Assembly: GCA_029881725.1 (NCBI GenBank)
Contig: JAOUMB010000007.1
Location: 23,946-87,945, forward strand
Direction: 5' to 3'
Source of the DNA: Nitrospirota bacterium
Lineage (GTDB): Bacteria > Nitrospirota > JACRHL01
DNA: 64,000 nucleotides
Below the pieces are notes generated by a model that did no database searches, was not told the origin of the DNA, and worked only from the letters and a program-made list of their open reading frames with translations. This document shows, piece by piece, positions 17,739-27,913 of the stretch. Both the position numbers and the translations under genes were made by a program. Every line of letters starts with the position of its first letter. Positions within the stretch are counted from its first letter, which is position 1.

Positions 17739-18557
17739 TTACCCGCTTTTCACGCAGCGGAAGCCCACGTCGTTGAGCCGCCCCTGGGGGGCCAGGAACA
17801 GGCGGAACGAGGCGCGGGAGTTGTTGGCCACCACATCCAGAAAGGCGGCCCGGTCGGGAAAGTGGCCGGGATTGGCCCAGGAGTTGCCGCGCAGCACCCG
17901 GTATTTTTCGCCGAATTTCTCATCTTTGAAGGGATTGCCCGGATACGGCTTGTACCAGTCGGCGGTCCACTCCCACACGTTTCCGGCCAGGTCCTGAATG
18001 CCGTAGGGGCTGTCGCCACGCGGAAAACTGCCCACCGGCACGGTACCGTTGCGGGCCACGTTGGCGGCGTCCGGGTCGAAGTCGTTGCCCCAGGGATAGA
18101 TGAGCCCGGAGGAGCCGCGGGCGGCCTTTTCCCATTCGGTTTCGGTGGGCAGCCGCTTTTTGCCGTCCCAGACGCAGAAATCCCGCGCCTCGAACCAGGT
18201 CACGTGGGTCACCGGGTGGGTCGCCAGATCGGCGGAGGGGGCGTTGCCCTTCCAGTGGGGTGGCGCCCGGTGGCCGGTGGCGGCCACGAATTCCGCGAAG
18301 CGTGCGTTGGTCACCTCGGTGCGGTCCATGTAGAAGCGCGGCAGCATCACCGAGCGCTCCGGCCGCTCCGCGTCGAACCAGGTGATCATCAGCCCCAGTT
18401 CCTCGGCGCGGCCTTCCGTGTCCACCACGTCGGTGCCCATCACGAACGGGCCGCCGGGTACCTCCACCATGCCGGCGGGCGGCTTTTTGCAGCCGGTGGC
18501 GGTCAGCAGGCACAGCACCAGGGTGAGGGGGAGCATGCCCTTAATGGCAGGGTTCAT
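17739..18557 (-). CDS. SUMF1/FGE-like lipoprotein, third paralogue
   Basis: A 272-residue lipoprotein: signal MNPAIKGMLPLTLVLCLLTATGC with the lipid Cys near 23, followed directly by a formylglycine-generating-enzyme fold ([76 protein letters not shown]). The Cys pair that forms the active site of true FGE is absent: after RGNSW there is no Cys until GFRC. A non-catalytic or different role is likely. ATG 18557 has GGAGG eight bases upstream and overlaps the preceding stop by four bases. Confidence 0.85.
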   Translation of the reverse strand: MNPAIKGMLPLTLVLCLLTATGCKKPPAGMVEVPGGPFVMGTDVVDTEGRAEELGLMITWFDAERPERSVMLPRFYMDRTEVTNARFAEFVAATGHRAPPHWKGNAPSADLATHPVTHVTWFEARDFCVWDGKKRLPTETEWEKAARGSSGLIYPWGNDFDPDAANVARNGTVPVGSFPRGDSPYGIQDLAGNVWEWTADWYKPYPGNPFKDEKFGEKYRVLRGNSWANPGHFPDRAAFLDVVANNSRASFRLFLAPQGRLNDVGFRCVKSG

Positions 18558-19564
18558 GGGCGGGCCTCCGGTGTTTCTGGGTTGGATGCGGCGGGGGCGT
18601 CGGCGGCGCAGCGGAAGCCGAAGGAACTGTTTTTGATTTTCGGGGTAAAGCGGCTGCGGTTGAAGCTGGGCGCGGACAGGCCGCAGCCGTAGCTCAGGCA
18701 GTCGTACCAGGAGCCGCCGCGCAGCACGCGGTTTTTTTCGCCGTAAAAATTGTTGGGGAACTCGTTGCCCGGATACGGCTGATACCAGCTGTCGGTCCAC
18801 TCCCACACATTGCCGGACATGTCGAACAGGCCGTAGGGGCTTTTGCCGGAAGGGAACGACCCCACCGGCATGGTGTGGCCCGGATCGTTCATCGAGGCCC
18901 ACCGCTGGGGGGTGTTGGCGCGTTCGAGTTCAAAGTGGTTGCCCCACGGGAACACGTTGCCGTCGGGGCCGCGCGCGGCCTTTTCCCATTCCAGCTCGTT
19001 GGGCAGGCGCTTGCCTTCCCAGCGGCAGAAGTCGTCCGCGTCGAACCAGCTGACGAACACCACCGGGTGCTCCTCCCGCCCCTCGGGGATCATGCCGTTC
19101 TTCCAGTGGCGGGGCGGGTTCACGGTTCCGCCGGAAGCGGTCACGTAGCGGCTGTAGCGGCGGTTGGTGACCTCGTACAGATCGATGTAGTAGGCGGGCA
19201 GTTCCACCACGTGTTCCGGGGTTTCGTCCAGGTTGCCCTCCCCCTCGGTGATCTCGCGCCCGTCGTTGCCGATGATGGCGGGGCCGGCGGGAATCCGCGC
19301 CATGTTGGACAGGTCGGGGCCGTGCACCGGGCCGGGGCGGGCGGGGCCGGCGTCCGCCGCGCGGGACAGGGGCGCCTCGTGGCTGCCCCCGTGGCATTCG
19401 GCGCACTCCCCCTGGGCCGGACGGACCGGGGTGGCGGCCCCGTCCGGGCCGTGGCAGGCGCCGCACGCCTCGGTGGACACCTCGGTGAACGGGGTGCCCG
19501 GCGGCAGCGCGGCGGCGGGGGCGGCCCACAACAGGGCGGCCATCAGGACGGCGATGCGGCTCAT
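18554..19564 (-). CDS. Exported dihaem cytochrome c / FGE-like fusion protein
   Basis: A 336-residue protein with a Sec signal (1-19, cleavage after APAAA). A short domain with two haem-c motifs follows, CGACH at 34-38 and CAECH at 54-58, then a complete SUMF1 fold from ~90 to 320. Fold landmarks are [55 protein letters not shown] and FGFRC. Unlike its two neighbours it keeps a C-x4-C pair (Cys289, Cys294) at the place where FGE has its copper-binding active-site cysteines, though the spacing from RGGS is one residue longer. Haem attachment and periplasmic location are inferences from motifs. It overlaps both neighbours by four bases. Confidence 0.85.
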   Translation of the reverse strand: MSRIAVLMAALLWAAPAAALPPGTPFTEVSTEACGACHGPDGAATPVRPAQGECAECHGGSHEAPLSRAADAGPARPGPVHGPDLSNMARIPAGPAIIGNDGREITEGEGNLDETPEHVVELPAYYIDLYEVTNRRYSRYVTASGGTVNPPRHWKNGMIPEGREEHPVVFVSWFDADDFCRWEGKRLPNELEWEKAARGPDGNVFPWGNHFELERANTPQRWASMNDPGHTMPVGSFPSGKSPYGLFDMSGNVWEWTDSWYQPYPGNEFPNNFYGEKNRVLRGGSWYDCLSYGCGLSAPSFNRSRFTPKIKNSSFGFRCAADAPAASNPETPEARP

Positions 19565-20403
19565 TGCGGCGTGCTCATCTCCACCGATTTGGCGCAGCGC
19601 ACGCCGGAGTCGCGGAAGCGCCCCTTGGGGTCGAAGGAGAAGCGGTAGTTGGCGCGGGAGGTTTCGCGGATGACGATTTCCAGTTCATCCGGCGGAAAGT
19701 GGCCCGGCGAGCCGTAGGAGTTGCCGCGGATCACCTTGAAGCGTTTGCCGTAGTTTTCGGACTTGTGGGTGCTGCCCGGGTAGGGGGCGTACCAGTCGCG
19801 GGTCCATTCCCAGGCATTACCGATCATGTCCTGCACCCCGTAGGGGCTGGCTCCGGCGGGCAGGGAGCCCACTGGCAGCTTGCGTCCGCCCTCGGCGCCG
19901 GTGGCCACGTTGGCCCGGGATGCGTCGAACGTGTTGCCCCACGGGAACAGGTTGCCGTCCGGGCCGCGCGCGGCTTTTTCCCACTCGGCTTCCGACGGCA
20001 GGCGCTTGCCGAAGAACAGGCAGGCGAACTGGGCCTCGTACCAGTTCAGGCCGGTCACCGGCTCGTCGTTGGTGCCGTCCGGCGGGCGGTTGTCGTTCCA
20101 GCCGTGGGGCGGCGCCACCGGCAGGTCGGTGCCGTTGAGGAATTGCAGGTACTCCGCGTTGGTCATCTCGAACGTGTCGATGTAATAGGCGGGCAGTTCC
20201 ACCGTGCGCCGGGGGGTGGCGTCCGAATACCAGGTGTAGGGCAGTCCGTGCTCCGAGGCTTCCCCTTCATCGGTTTTGTCGGTGCCCATCACGAAGGGGC
20301 CGGCGGGAACCAGCACCATGCCGGCGGGGGTGGCGTCGGCCATGCCGGAGGGGGTGGTGCATCCGGCCGCGAGCACACACAGGAGGGCTATCAATCGCTT
20401 CAT
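19561..20403 (-). CDS. SUMF1/FGE-like lipoprotein, first paralogue
   Basis: A 280-residue lipoprotein: signal [15 protein letters not shown] with lipid Cys15, then a SUMF1 fold ([91 protein letters not shown]). The FGE active-site cysteines are missing. The RGNS-GHFP segment is shared with the third paralogue, so these two are closer to each other than to the haem fusion. The start ATG overlaps the ubiD stop (ATGA). Confidence 0.85.
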   Translation of the reverse strand: MKRLIALLCVLAAGCTTPSGMADATPAGMVLVPAGPFVMGTDKTDEGEASEHGLPYTWYSDATPRRTVELPAYYIDTFEMTNAEYLQFLNGTDLPVAPPHGWNDNRPPDGTNDEPVTGLNWYEAQFACLFFGKRLPSEAEWEKAARGPDGNLFPWGNTFDASRANVATGAEGGRKLPVGSLPAGASPYGVQDMIGNAWEWTRDWYAPYPGSTHKSENYGKRFKVIRGNSYGSPGHFPPDELEIVIRETSRANYRFSFDPKGRFRDSGVRCAKSVEMSTPQ

Positions 20404-21863
20404 TCGGAAAAACCGTACTCCTTCCAGCGCCGGGTGACCCGCTCGACGACCTCGTCGTCCATGCGGATCGGTCTGCCCCACTCCCGGTGGGTTTCCGGCG
20501 GCATTTTGTTGGTGGCGTCAATGCCCATTTTGCTGCCCAGCCCGGCCTCCGGGCTGGCGAAATCCAGATAGTCGATGGGGGTGTTTTCCACCAGCAGGGT
20601 GTCGCGGGCCGGGTCCACCCGGGTGGAAATGGCCCACATGACGTCGTCCCAGCTTTTCACATCGATGTCGTCGTCCACCACGATGATGAACTTGGTGTAC
20701 ATGAACTGGCGCAGCACGCTCCACAGGCCGAACAGGATCCGCTTGGCGTGGCCCGGGTACTGCTTTTTGATGGAGATCACCGCCATGCGGTAGCTGCACG
20801 CCTCCATGGGCAGGTGCAGGTCCACCACCTCCGGGAACTGCTGCTTTAACAGCGGCACGAACACGTCGTTGAGGGCCAGCCCGAGCATGGCCGGCTCGTC
20901 CGGCGGACGGCCGGTGTAGGTGCTCATGTAGATCGGGTTTTTGCGGTGGGTGATGGCGGTGGCGGTGAACACCGGGAATTTTTCCACCTGATTGTAGTAC
21001 CCGGTGTGGTCCCCGTACGGCCCCTCGTCCGCGTGCTCGGTGAGGGACACGTGCCCCTCGATGACGATCTCCGCCGTGGCGGGCACCTGCAACGGCACGG
21101 TTTTGCAGTCCACCACCTCGATGCGCTTGCCCCGCAGCAGCCCGGCGAAGTGGTATTCCGACAGGGAGTCCGGCACCGGCGTGACGGCGGCGATGGTGGT
21201 GGCCGGTTCGCAGCCGATGGCGATGGCCACCGGAATCGGCTCCGGCTTCTTCTCGCCCCATGACTTGTGGTCCAGCGCCCCGCCCCGGTGGGCCAGCCAG
21301 CGCATGATGGCGCGTTTTTCGTCCAGCACCTGCATGCGGTAGATGCCGATGTTGGTGCGTCCGCCGTCCGGCCCCTGGGTGACCACCAGCGGCCAGGTGA
21401 TGAGCGGCGCCGGTTCCCCCGGCCAGCATCCCATAACCGGAATTCGGGACAGGTCGATGCGGTCGCCGGTGAGCACCACCTCCTGACAGGCGGCGCGGGA
21501 CACGCTTTTGGGCGGCATGTTCATCATCGCCTTGACCATGGGCAGCTTGTCCATGGCGTCCTTCATCCCCTTGGGCGGCTCCGGCTGGCGCAGGGCGGCC
21601 AGCATCTCACCCACCCGGCGCAGGCCGCCCGGCTCGATCTCCAGCCCCATCTCGATGCGCCGCACGGTGCCGAACAGGTTGATGAGCACCGGCTTGTCGT
21701 ACCCCTTGGGGTTTTCGAACAACAGCGCCGGGCCCCCGGCGCGCAGCACCCGGTCGCCGATCTCGGTCATCTCCAGGTGCGGGTCCACCTCGGCCTTCAC
21801 CCGGTGCAGTTCCCCTTCCTTCTCCAGCCGGGTGAGGAATTCGCGCAGGTCGGAAAACGGCAT
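20400..21863 (-). CDS. ubiD: UbiD-family decarboxylase
   Basis: A 487-residue prenylated-FMN-dependent decarboxylase, close in length to Escherichia coli UbiD (3-octaprenyl-4-hydroxybenzoate decarboxylase). Landmarks are [42 protein letters not shown], and the [12 protein letters not shown] active-site segment. It follows ubiA with a one-base TGATG overlap, which supports a role on the UbiA product in ubiquinone synthesis. No ubiX (prenyl-FMN synthase) is in the window. An in-frame extension to 21926 is rejected because it runs into ubiA. Confidence 0.93.
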   Translation of the reverse strand: MPFSDLREFLTRLEKEGELHRVKAEVDPHLEMTEIGDRVLRAGGPALLFENPKGYDKPVLINLFGTVRRIEMGLEIEPGGLRRVGEMLAALRQPEPPKGMKDAMDKLPMVKAMMNMPPKSVSRAACQEVVLTGDRIDLSRIPVMGCWPGEPAPLITWPLVVTQGPDGGRTNIGIYRMQVLDEKRAIMRWLAHRGGALDHKSWGEKKPEPIPVAIAIGCEPATTIAAVTPVPDSLSEYHFAGLLRGKRIEVVDCKTVPLQVPATAEIVIEGHVSLTEHADEGPYGDHTGYYNQVEKFPVFTATAITHRKNPIYMSTYTGRPPDEPAMLGLALNDVFVPLLKQQFPEVVDLHLPMEACSYRMAVISIKKQYPGHAKRILFGLWSVLRQFMYTKFIIVVDDDIDVKSWDDVMWAISTRVDPARDTLLVENTPIDYLDFASPEAGLGSKMGIDATNKMPPETHREWGRPIRMDDEVVERVTRRWKEYGFSE

Positions 21864-22759
21864 CAGGCGGCTCCCGTCGGGTTGAGATCCACCAGCAACG
21901 CGGCCAGCAGCGCCGCCCCCACCCACACGTGGGCCTTGAACAGCTCAAACGCCCGGGCGCGGTCCAGCCCCCGCCGCACTTGCGCCCCCTGCCACGCGCC
22001 GTAGGCCAGCACGCCGGTCAGCGAGGCGAACCACACCGCTCCGGCCCCGTGCAGCCAGCCGGCGATGCCCAGCAACAGACAGGTGGCGGCGATGCAGCCG
22101 ATGACCCAGATCCAGGCGGCCGCACCGAACAGGATGGCGGAGGAGTTCACCCCCACCTTGCGGTCGTCGTCGATGTCCTGAATGGCATAGATGGTGTCGT
22201 AGCCGATGGCCCAGAAGATGGTGGCGGCAAACAGCAGGGCGGGGGCCAGCGCCACTTCGCGGGTGACCGCCGCCCAGGCCATGAAGGCCCCCCAGCCGAA
22301 GGCCATGCCCAGAAATGCCTGCGGCACCGATACGAAGCGCTTGGTGAACGGGTACAGCACCGCGAGGCCGAGCCCGGCCCCGGAAAGCAGGATGGTGAGC
22401 CGGTTCAGGTGCAGGATCAGCAGCAGGCTGACGCCCACCAGCAGGGCGAACACCACCAGCGCGGTGGCCACGCTCAGGCGGCCGTCGGCCAGCGGGCGGG
22501 TGCGGGTGCGCGCCACCAGCGGATCGATGCGCCGGTCGGCGATGTCGTTGATCACGCACCCGGCGCTGCGCATCAGGAACGCGCCCACGGTGAAAATGGC
22601 CACCAGTTGCCAGTCCGGGCGACCGCCGGAAGCCAGGGTCAGCGCCCACAGGGACGGCCACAGCAGCAGCAGGGTGCCGTACGGCTTGCCGACGCGCATC
22701 AGGTCGAGCACGGCACGCAACGTCTGCCGCACTCCCCGGGCGCGTCCGGGGGCTGGCAT
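21863..22759 (-). CDS. ubiA: 4-hydroxybenzoate polyprenyltransferase
   Basis: A 298-residue polytopic membrane prenyltransferase that attaches the polyprenyl tail to 4-hydroxybenzoate in ubiquinone biosynthesis. The two Asp-rich motifs are [21 protein letters not shown] and [13 protein letters not shown]; the opening [21 protein letters not shown] is typical. ATG 22759 places the first conserved segment at the usual distance. GTG at 22783 or 22807 is also in frame; the latter follows a TAATAC hexamer by seven bases and could be leaderless. It heads the operon that includes ubiD, three SUMF1-like genes and the flavin monooxygenase. Confidence 0.92.
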   Translation of the reverse strand: MPAPGRARGVRQTLRAVLDLMRVGKPYGTLLLLWPSLWALTLASGGRPDWQLVAIFTVGAFLMRSAGCVINDIADRRIDPLVARTRTRPLADGRLSVATALVVFALLVGVSLLLILHLNRLTILLSGAGLGLAVLYPFTKRFVSVPQAFLGMAFGWGAFMAWAAVTREVALAPALLFAATIFWAIGYDTIYAIQDIDDDRKVGVNSSAILFGAAAWIWVIGCIAATCLLLGIAGWLHGAGAVWFASLTGVLAYGAWQGAQVRRGLDRARAFELFKAHVWVGAALLAALLVDLNPTGAA

Positions 22760-22916
22760 GGCACTGGAAGGGGTGGGATTCACGAGCGGATCACCAAGGC
22801 GGATCACAACCTGCGTATTAAAGGGAAAAAGGTCCGGAAAGGGTACGTTTCCGGCGTCCCGCGAGTCAAGGCACGGGGGGTGCGGGAGGGGCTTTTCAAA
22901 TCGTTGAAAATCCCTG

Positions 22917-22945
22917 CTGACGCACGTTCGGAGTGGGGTTATATT
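22917..22945 (+). promoter_or_regulatory. Predicted promoter for the GNAT-deacetylase gene
   Basis: CTGACG (22917-22922), 17-base spacer, TATATT (22940-22945). The start would be near 22952, leaving a leader of about 100 bases before the ATG at 23049. By-eye match only. Confidence 0.5.
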
Positions 22946-23048
22946 GATCGCACCTTTCACCCCATGGAACCCTTATGCGGCAGCGGATCCCGATGACCTC
23001 TCACCACCCCTTCCGGGGCCGCCGCGGCGCGTCCCGTCCGGAGGCGGC

Positions 23049-24770
23049 ATGATCCGCTTCCGGCATCTGTTCGGCATCGCCCGTGAGCTGGATCGCCAGC
23101 ACGTGGAGGAGATGCGCGCGATCTATGTGAAGGCGTTCCCGTACCTGCCCGAGTACGTGGACAAGCTGATCGGCTGGCTGGAGCATGGGGCCCCCGCCGG
23201 GGTGGAGCCGGTGCTGCTGCTGTCCCTGAGCGCGCACAAGGTGACCGGCTTTGCCTGGGTGCTGTATTTTCCCGACCGCCGGCTGGGGTACCTGGATTAC
23301 CTGGCCAGCGATCCGGGCAGTTCCGCGCGGGGCATCGGCGGGGCCTTGTATGAGGCGCTGCGCGAACTGATGCAGCAGAAGGGGGCGCGCGGCCTGTTTC
23401 TGGAAGTGCCCCACGACGACCCGAAACTGCTGCGGGAGCCGGAGCGGGCGCCGCTGAACCGCAAGCGGCTGCGGTTTTACGAGCAGTACGGCGCCTTTCC
23501 GGTGGAGCATACCGCCTTCGACTGCACCGCCACCGCCGCCAACGAGGGGTGGATGACCCATCTGGTGTTCGATCCGCTGGACCGTTCCCGCCCCCTGCGC
23601 GCCGCCGCCGCCCGCCGCTTTGTGCGGGCCCTGTACCGGCGCAAGTACGACCTGGACCCGAAGGACCCGGTGCTGGCGGGGGTGATTGCCTCCTTCATCG
23701 ATGACCCGGTGCGCCTGCGGTCTCCCCGTTACGTGCAGCCGGAGGTGGCGATGCGGGCGGTGCCCAAGCGGCTGGCGCGCATCAAGGTGGTCACCACCGA
23801 GCGCCATTGGCTGCACCACATGAAGGAAAAGGGGTATGTGGAACGCCCGGTGCGCATGGAGGCGGTGCTCAAGGGGCTGGAGGGCATCGGCATGGAAAAG
23901 GTGGCGGCGCGCCACTATGGCGAGTCGCCCATCCGGGCGGTGCACACGGCGGCGCTGGTGGGGTATCTGGCCCGCGCCTCGGCCCGGCTGGACCCCAAGC
24001 AGCTGATCTATCCCACCGTGTTTCCGTTGCGGCGGCGGCAAAAACCGCCCCGCTCCTTCGAGATGCGCGCCGGATATTTTTGCCTGGACACCTTCACCCC
24101 CCTTGGCCACAACACCTATCGGGCCGCCCGTTCGGCGGTGGACGCGGCCCTTACCGGCGCCCGGCTGGTGCTGGACGGCGAGCGCTTCGCCTATGCCCTG
24201 TGCCGTCCTCCCGGCCACCACGCGGAGCCGGGGGCCTGGGGCGGCTTCTGTTATTTCAACAACGCCGCCATTGCCGCCCACTTTCTGTCCGCCCACGGCA
24301 AGGTGGCGTTGATCGACATCGACCACCACCACGGCAACGGCACCCAGGAGATCTTCTATCGCCGCAGCGACGTGCTGGTGATCAACCTGCATTGCAGCCC
24401 GGACCATGCCTATCCCTACTTCAGCGGCTTTGCCGACGAGCGCGGGGAGGGGGAGGGCAAGGGCTTCAACCTGAACTATCCGCTGCCGCCGGGTACCGGT
24501 GACGACGCCTACATGCGGGCCCTGGGGGATGCGGTGCACCACATCAAGCGGTTTGCGCCGGAGTTTCTGGTGGTGTCGCTGGGCTACGACATCATGCGCG
24601 GGGATCCCACCGGCACCTTCACCATCAGCGGCGGCGGCATGCGCTCCATCGGGCGGCGCCTGGGGGGGGTGAACCTGCCCACCCTGCTGGTGCAGGAGGG
24701 GGGGTATTCGTTGCGCAACCTGCGCATCGGTTCGCGGGCGCTGGCGGCGGGCCTGACCGAACGGTGGTGA
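23049..24770 (+). CDS. GNAT acetyltransferase fused to histone-deacetylase-family protein
   Basis: A 573-residue fusion. Residues ~1-165 look like a GNAT domain, with the acetyl-CoA loop SSARGIGGALYEAL at 91-104 and a FYEQYGAF segment near 143. Residues ~240-573 are a class II-like deacetylase (AcuC/acetoin-utilisation family): PPGHHAEPGAWGGF at 388-400, zinc ligands in DIDHHHGNG (423-431) and in LGYDIM (Asp514). All key deacetylase residues are present. In Bacillus the separate proteins AcuA (GNAT) and AcuC (deacetylase) control acetyl-CoA synthetase; a similar paired role on one chain is an inference. GGAGGC lies just upstream of ATG 23049; an in-frame start at 22944 would sit within the -10 of the predicted promoter. 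Confidence 0.88.
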   Translation: MIRFRHLFGIARELDRQHVEEMRAIYVKAFPYLPEYVDKLIGWLEHGAPAGVEPVLLLSLSAHKVTGFAWVLYFPDRRLGYLDYLASDPGSSARGIGGALYEALRELMQQKGARGLFLEVPHDDPKLLREPERAPLNRKRLRFYEQYGAFPVEHTAFDCTATAANEGWMTHLVFDPLDRSRPLRAAAARRFVRALYRRKYDLDPKDPVLAGVIASFIDDPVRLRSPRYVQPEVAMRAVPKRLARIKVVTTERHWLHHMKEKGYVERPVRMEAVLKGLEGIGMEKVAARHYGESPIRAVHTAALVGYLARASARLDPKQLIYPTVFPLRRRQKPPRSFEMRAGYFCLDTFTPLGHNTYRAARSAVDAALTGARLVLDGERFAYALCRPPGHHAEPGAWGGFCYFNNAAIAAHFLSAHGKVALIDIDHHHGNGTQEIFYRRSDVLVINLHCSPDHAYPYFSGFADERGEGEGKGFNLNYPLPPGTGDDAYMRALGDAVHHIKRFAPEFLVVSLGYDIMRGDPTGTFTISGGGMRSIGRRLGGVNLPTLLVQEGGYSLRNLRIGSRALAAGLTERW

Positions 24771-24953
24771 CCGGCTGCGGCTGAAGGGCATCACATCCTG
24801 AGCAAAGGGGCACCCCGATACGGCTTTTGTGGTATCCTTGCCCCCATTCCAACCGGATCGTTTCGCTGTTTTCTGACCCGTTTCGAAACCGATGTTTTAC
24901 GTGTACACCGGCCGTTCCACTCTCATTTTCCACCCTGAAACCGGAGCCGCCCC

Positions 24954-25655
24954 GTGACCATCGGCATCGTTGTATTTCCAGGTTCCAACTGCGACCACGA
25001 CGTTCACCACGTGATTACCGCCGTGAGTGGCGGCGAGGCCCGCTTCCTGTGGCACAAGGACACCGACCTGAGCGGCATCTCCGCCGTGGTGCTGCCGGGA
25101 GGCTTTTCCTATGGTGACTACCTGCGCTGCGGAGCCATTGCCCGGGTCAGCCCGATCATGGGCGAGGTGAAACGCTTCGCCGCCCAGGGGCGTCCGGTGG
25201 TCGGCATCTGCAACGGCTTTCAGGTGATGGTCGAGTCGGGCATCCTGCCCGGCGCGCTGGTGCGCAACCGGGACCTGCGCTTCATCTGCCAGCCGCAAAC
25301 CCTGGTGGTGGAGCAGACCGACTCCCCCTACACTTCCGGCTACGCCCCCGGGCAGGTGGTGAACTTTCCCATCGCCCACGCGGACGGCAACTATTCGGCC
25401 AGCCCCGACACCCTCAGGATGCTCGAAAGCGAAGGGCGGGTGGCATTCCGCTACGCCGCCGCGGACGGCACCGTTAGCGATGCCACCAACCCCAACGGCA
25501 GTGCCGGCAACATTGCCGGCATCTTTGGCGACACCCGCAACGTGCTGGGCCTGATGCCCCACCCGGAACGCAACGCCGAGGCGGCGCTGGGCGACGGCGC
25601 CGGACGTGCATTCTTCGACGGGCTGGTGGCCCACCTGCAGGGAGCTTCCGCATGA
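24954..25655 (+). CDS. purQ: FGAM synthase subunit PurQ (glutaminase)
   Basis: The class I glutamine amidotransferase subunit of phosphoribosylformylglycinamidine synthase, supplying ammonia to PurL in purine synthesis. The 233-residue length is normal. [16 protein letters not shown], the nucleophile Cys86 in VVGICNGFQ and the His/Glu in MPHPERN are all present. It starts with GTG at 24954 after GGAG. It overlaps purL by four bases. The small third subunit PurS usually found beside purQ is not between the upstream gene and purQ. Confidence 0.97.
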   Translation: MTIGIVVFPGSNCDHDVHHVITAVSGGEARFLWHKDTDLSGISAVVLPGGFSYGDYLRCGAIARVSPIMGEVKRFAAQGRPVVGICNGFQVMVESGILPGALVRNRDLRFICQPQTLVVEQTDSPYTSGYAPGQVVNFPIAHADGNYSASPDTLRMLESEGRVAFRYAAADGTVSDATNPNGSAGNIAGIFGDTRNVLGLMPHPERNAEAALGDGAGRAFFDGLVAHLQGASA

Positions 25656-27913
25656 GCGTGTATCTCAACCCCGACGAGCCGGAGGTCACCGCCGGGCTGG
25701 GTGCCGAATTCGGCCTCACCGCGGACGAATACAAGACCGCCTGCGAGATTGTCGGGCGCACCCCCACCTGGACCGAACTGGGTATTTTTTCGGTCATGTG
25801 GAGCGAACATTGCTCCTACAAAAGCAGCCGCGTGCACCTGAAGCGGCTGCCCACCGAGGGGCCGCAGGTGGTGCTGGGGCCGGGCGAGAACGCCGGTGCG
25901 GTGGATATCGGCGACGGCCTGTGCGCGGTGTTCAAGATGGAATCCCACAACCACCCGTCGTTCATCGAGCCGGTGCAGGGGGCGGCCACCGGCGTGGGCG
26001 GCATCCTGCGCGACGTGTTCACCATGGGCGCGCGCCCGGTGGCGCTGCTCAACAGCCTGCGCTTCGGTTCCCTGTCCCGCCCCCAAAATCGCTACCTGTT
26101 CTCCCATGTGGTGGAGGGCATCAGCCACTACGGCAACTGCGTGGGCGTGCCCACCGTGGGCGGCGAGGTGTACTTCAACGACATCTACAACCAGAATTGC
26201 CTGGTGAACGCCATGTGCGTGGGCATCGCCCGTTCCGACCGGCTGTTCATGGGGGTGGCCAAGGGGGTGGGCAACCCGGTCATGTACGTGGGCGCCAAAA
26301 CCGGACGCGACGGCATCCACGGCGCCACCATGGCCAGCGAGGAGTTCGGCGAGAACGAGGAAAAACGCCCCACGGTGCAGGTGGGCGACCCGTTCACCGA
26401 AAAGCTGCTGATCGAGGCGTGCATGGAACTGATGGCCCAGGACCACATCGAGGGCATCCAGGACATGGGCGCCGCCGGTCTTACCAGTTCCTCCTGCGAG
26501 ATGGCCAGCCGCGCCGGCACCGGCATCGAGATGATTCTGGACGACGTGCCGTGCCGCGAGGAGGGGATGACCCCCTACGAGATGATGCTCTCCGAGAGTC
26601 AGGAACGCATGCTGCTGGTGGCCCGCCCCGGCCACGAGGACGCGGTGCGGGCGATTTTTGAAAAATGGGACCTGGAAGCGGCGGTGGTGGGCAAGGTGAC
26701 CGACGACGGCATGCTGCGCCTCAAGTTCCAGGGCAACACCGTGTGCGAGATCCCGGTGCACCCGCTGGCGGAACAGGCCCCCCGCTATGAACGCCCGATG
26801 GCGGTGCCGGAATACCTGGACGCGTTGCAGGCCTTCGACCCCCACTCCCTGGCCGAGCCGAAGGATTTCAACGAGGTGCTGCTGGCCCTGCTGGCCGCGC
26901 CCACCATCGCCAGCAAGGAATGGGTGTTCGGCCAGTACGACCACATGGTGCAGGTGAACACCGAGGTGCCCCCCGGTTCCGACGCGGCGGTGCTGCGCAT
27001 CCGCGACGAAAACGGCAACGACACCGGCCGTCACCTGGCCATGACCACCGACTGCAACAGCCGCCACTGCATGCTCAACCCCTATACCGGGGCGGCACTG
27101 GCGGTGGCCGAATGCGCGCGCAACATCGTCGCCTCCGGCGGCCGCCCGCTGGGTATCACCGATTGCATGAACTTCGGCAACCCGGAGCGGCCGGACATCA
27201 TGTGGCAGTTCGCCATGGCCGTGGAGGGCATTTCCGACGCCTGCAAGGCGCTGGACGCCCCGGTGGTGTCGGGCAACGTGTCGCTGTATAACGAAACCCT
27301 GGGGCAGGGCATCTACCCGACTCCCACCATCGGCATGGTGGGCATTGTGGAAAACGGGCGTTCCCCGGTCACCGCGTCGTTCAAGGACGACGGCGACATC
27401 ATCGTGCTGGTGGGCACCACCGCCGACGACCTGGGCGGCTCCGAATACCTGGCCGTGTGGCATTCCCGCGAGCAGGGCCTTCCGCCCCAGCTGGATCTGA
27501 CCCGGGCCCGCGCTACCAACGACGCGGTGCTGAAGCTGATGGACACCGGCTGCGTGAAAAGCTGCCACGATCTGGCCGAGGGGGGACTGGCGGTGGCCCT
27601 GGCGGAGTCCGCCATCGGCGGCCGCATCGGCTGTCAGGTGGGCATCGAGTCCAACGGCCTGCGGCGGGATGAAGTGCTGTTTTCGGAAAGCCCGTCCCGC
27701 TTCATTCTGACCGTCAGCCCCGCCAACCGGGACGTGATGACGGAAACCCTCACCGAAAGCGGGGTGGCCTTTGCCGAACTCGGGTGGGTGCGGGGCGACC
27801 GGATCCAGATGGGCATCGATCGCAAGCTGACCGTGGACGTGGCGCTGGCGGCCGCCGCCGACACGTTCAAAAACAGCATTGCGAAAACCCTGGAAGGGGG
27901 CGCCGGATCGTGA
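25652..27913 (+). CDS. purL: FGAM synthase subunit PurL (small form)
   Basis: The synthetase subunit of FGAM synthase; converts FGAR, ATP and ammonia to FGAM. At 753 residues it is the short PurL that needs separate PurQ and Pur[13 protein letters not shown] and the downstream [16 protein letters not shown] are the substrate/ATP motifs, and [17 protein letters not shown] and [14 protein letters not shown] mark the repeated halves. ATG is embedded in the purQ stop and the 3' end overlaps purF (GTGA), so all three are probably translated together. Confidence 0.97.
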   Translation: MSVYLNPDEPEVTAGLGAEFGLTADEYKTACEIVGRTPTWTELGIFSVMWSEHCSYKSSRVHLKRLPTEGPQVVLGPGENAGAVDIGDGLCAVFKMESHNHPSFIEPVQGAATGVGGILRDVFTMGARPVALLNSLRFGSLSRPQNRYLFSHVVEGISHYGNCVGVPTVGGEVYFNDIYNQNCLVNAMCVGIARSDRLFMGVAKGVGNPVMYVGAKTGRDGIHGATMASEEFGENEEKRPTVQVGDPFTEKLLIEACMELMAQDHIEGIQDMGAAGLTSSSCEMASRAGTGIEMILDDVPCREEGMTPYEMMLSESQERMLLVARPGHEDAVRAIFEKWDLEAAVVGKVTDDGMLRLKFQGNTVCEIPVHPLAEQAPRYERPMAVPEYLDALQAFDPHSLAEPKDFNEVLLALLAAPTIASKEWVFGQYDHMVQVNTEVPPGSDAAVLRIRDENGNDTGRHLAMTTDCNSRHCMLNPYTGAALAVAECARNIVASGGRPLGITDCMNFGNPERPDIMWQFAMAVEGISDACKALDAPVVSGNVSLYNETLGQGIYPTPTIGMVGIVENGRSPVTASFKDDGDIIVLVGTTADDLGGSEYLAVWHSREQGLPPQLDLTRARATNDAVLKLMDTGCVKSCHDLAEGGLAVALAESAIGGRIGCQVGIESNGLRRDEVLFSESPSRFILTVSPANRDVMTETLTESGVAFAELGWVRGDRIQMGIDRKLTVDVALAAAADTFKNSIAKTLEGGAGS

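Noticed and set aside
27784..27909. Upstream extension of purF
   Set aside because: The in-frame ATG at 27784 lies deep within purL and would bury the catalytic Cys; GTG 27910 with GTGA overlap gives the normal propeptide.
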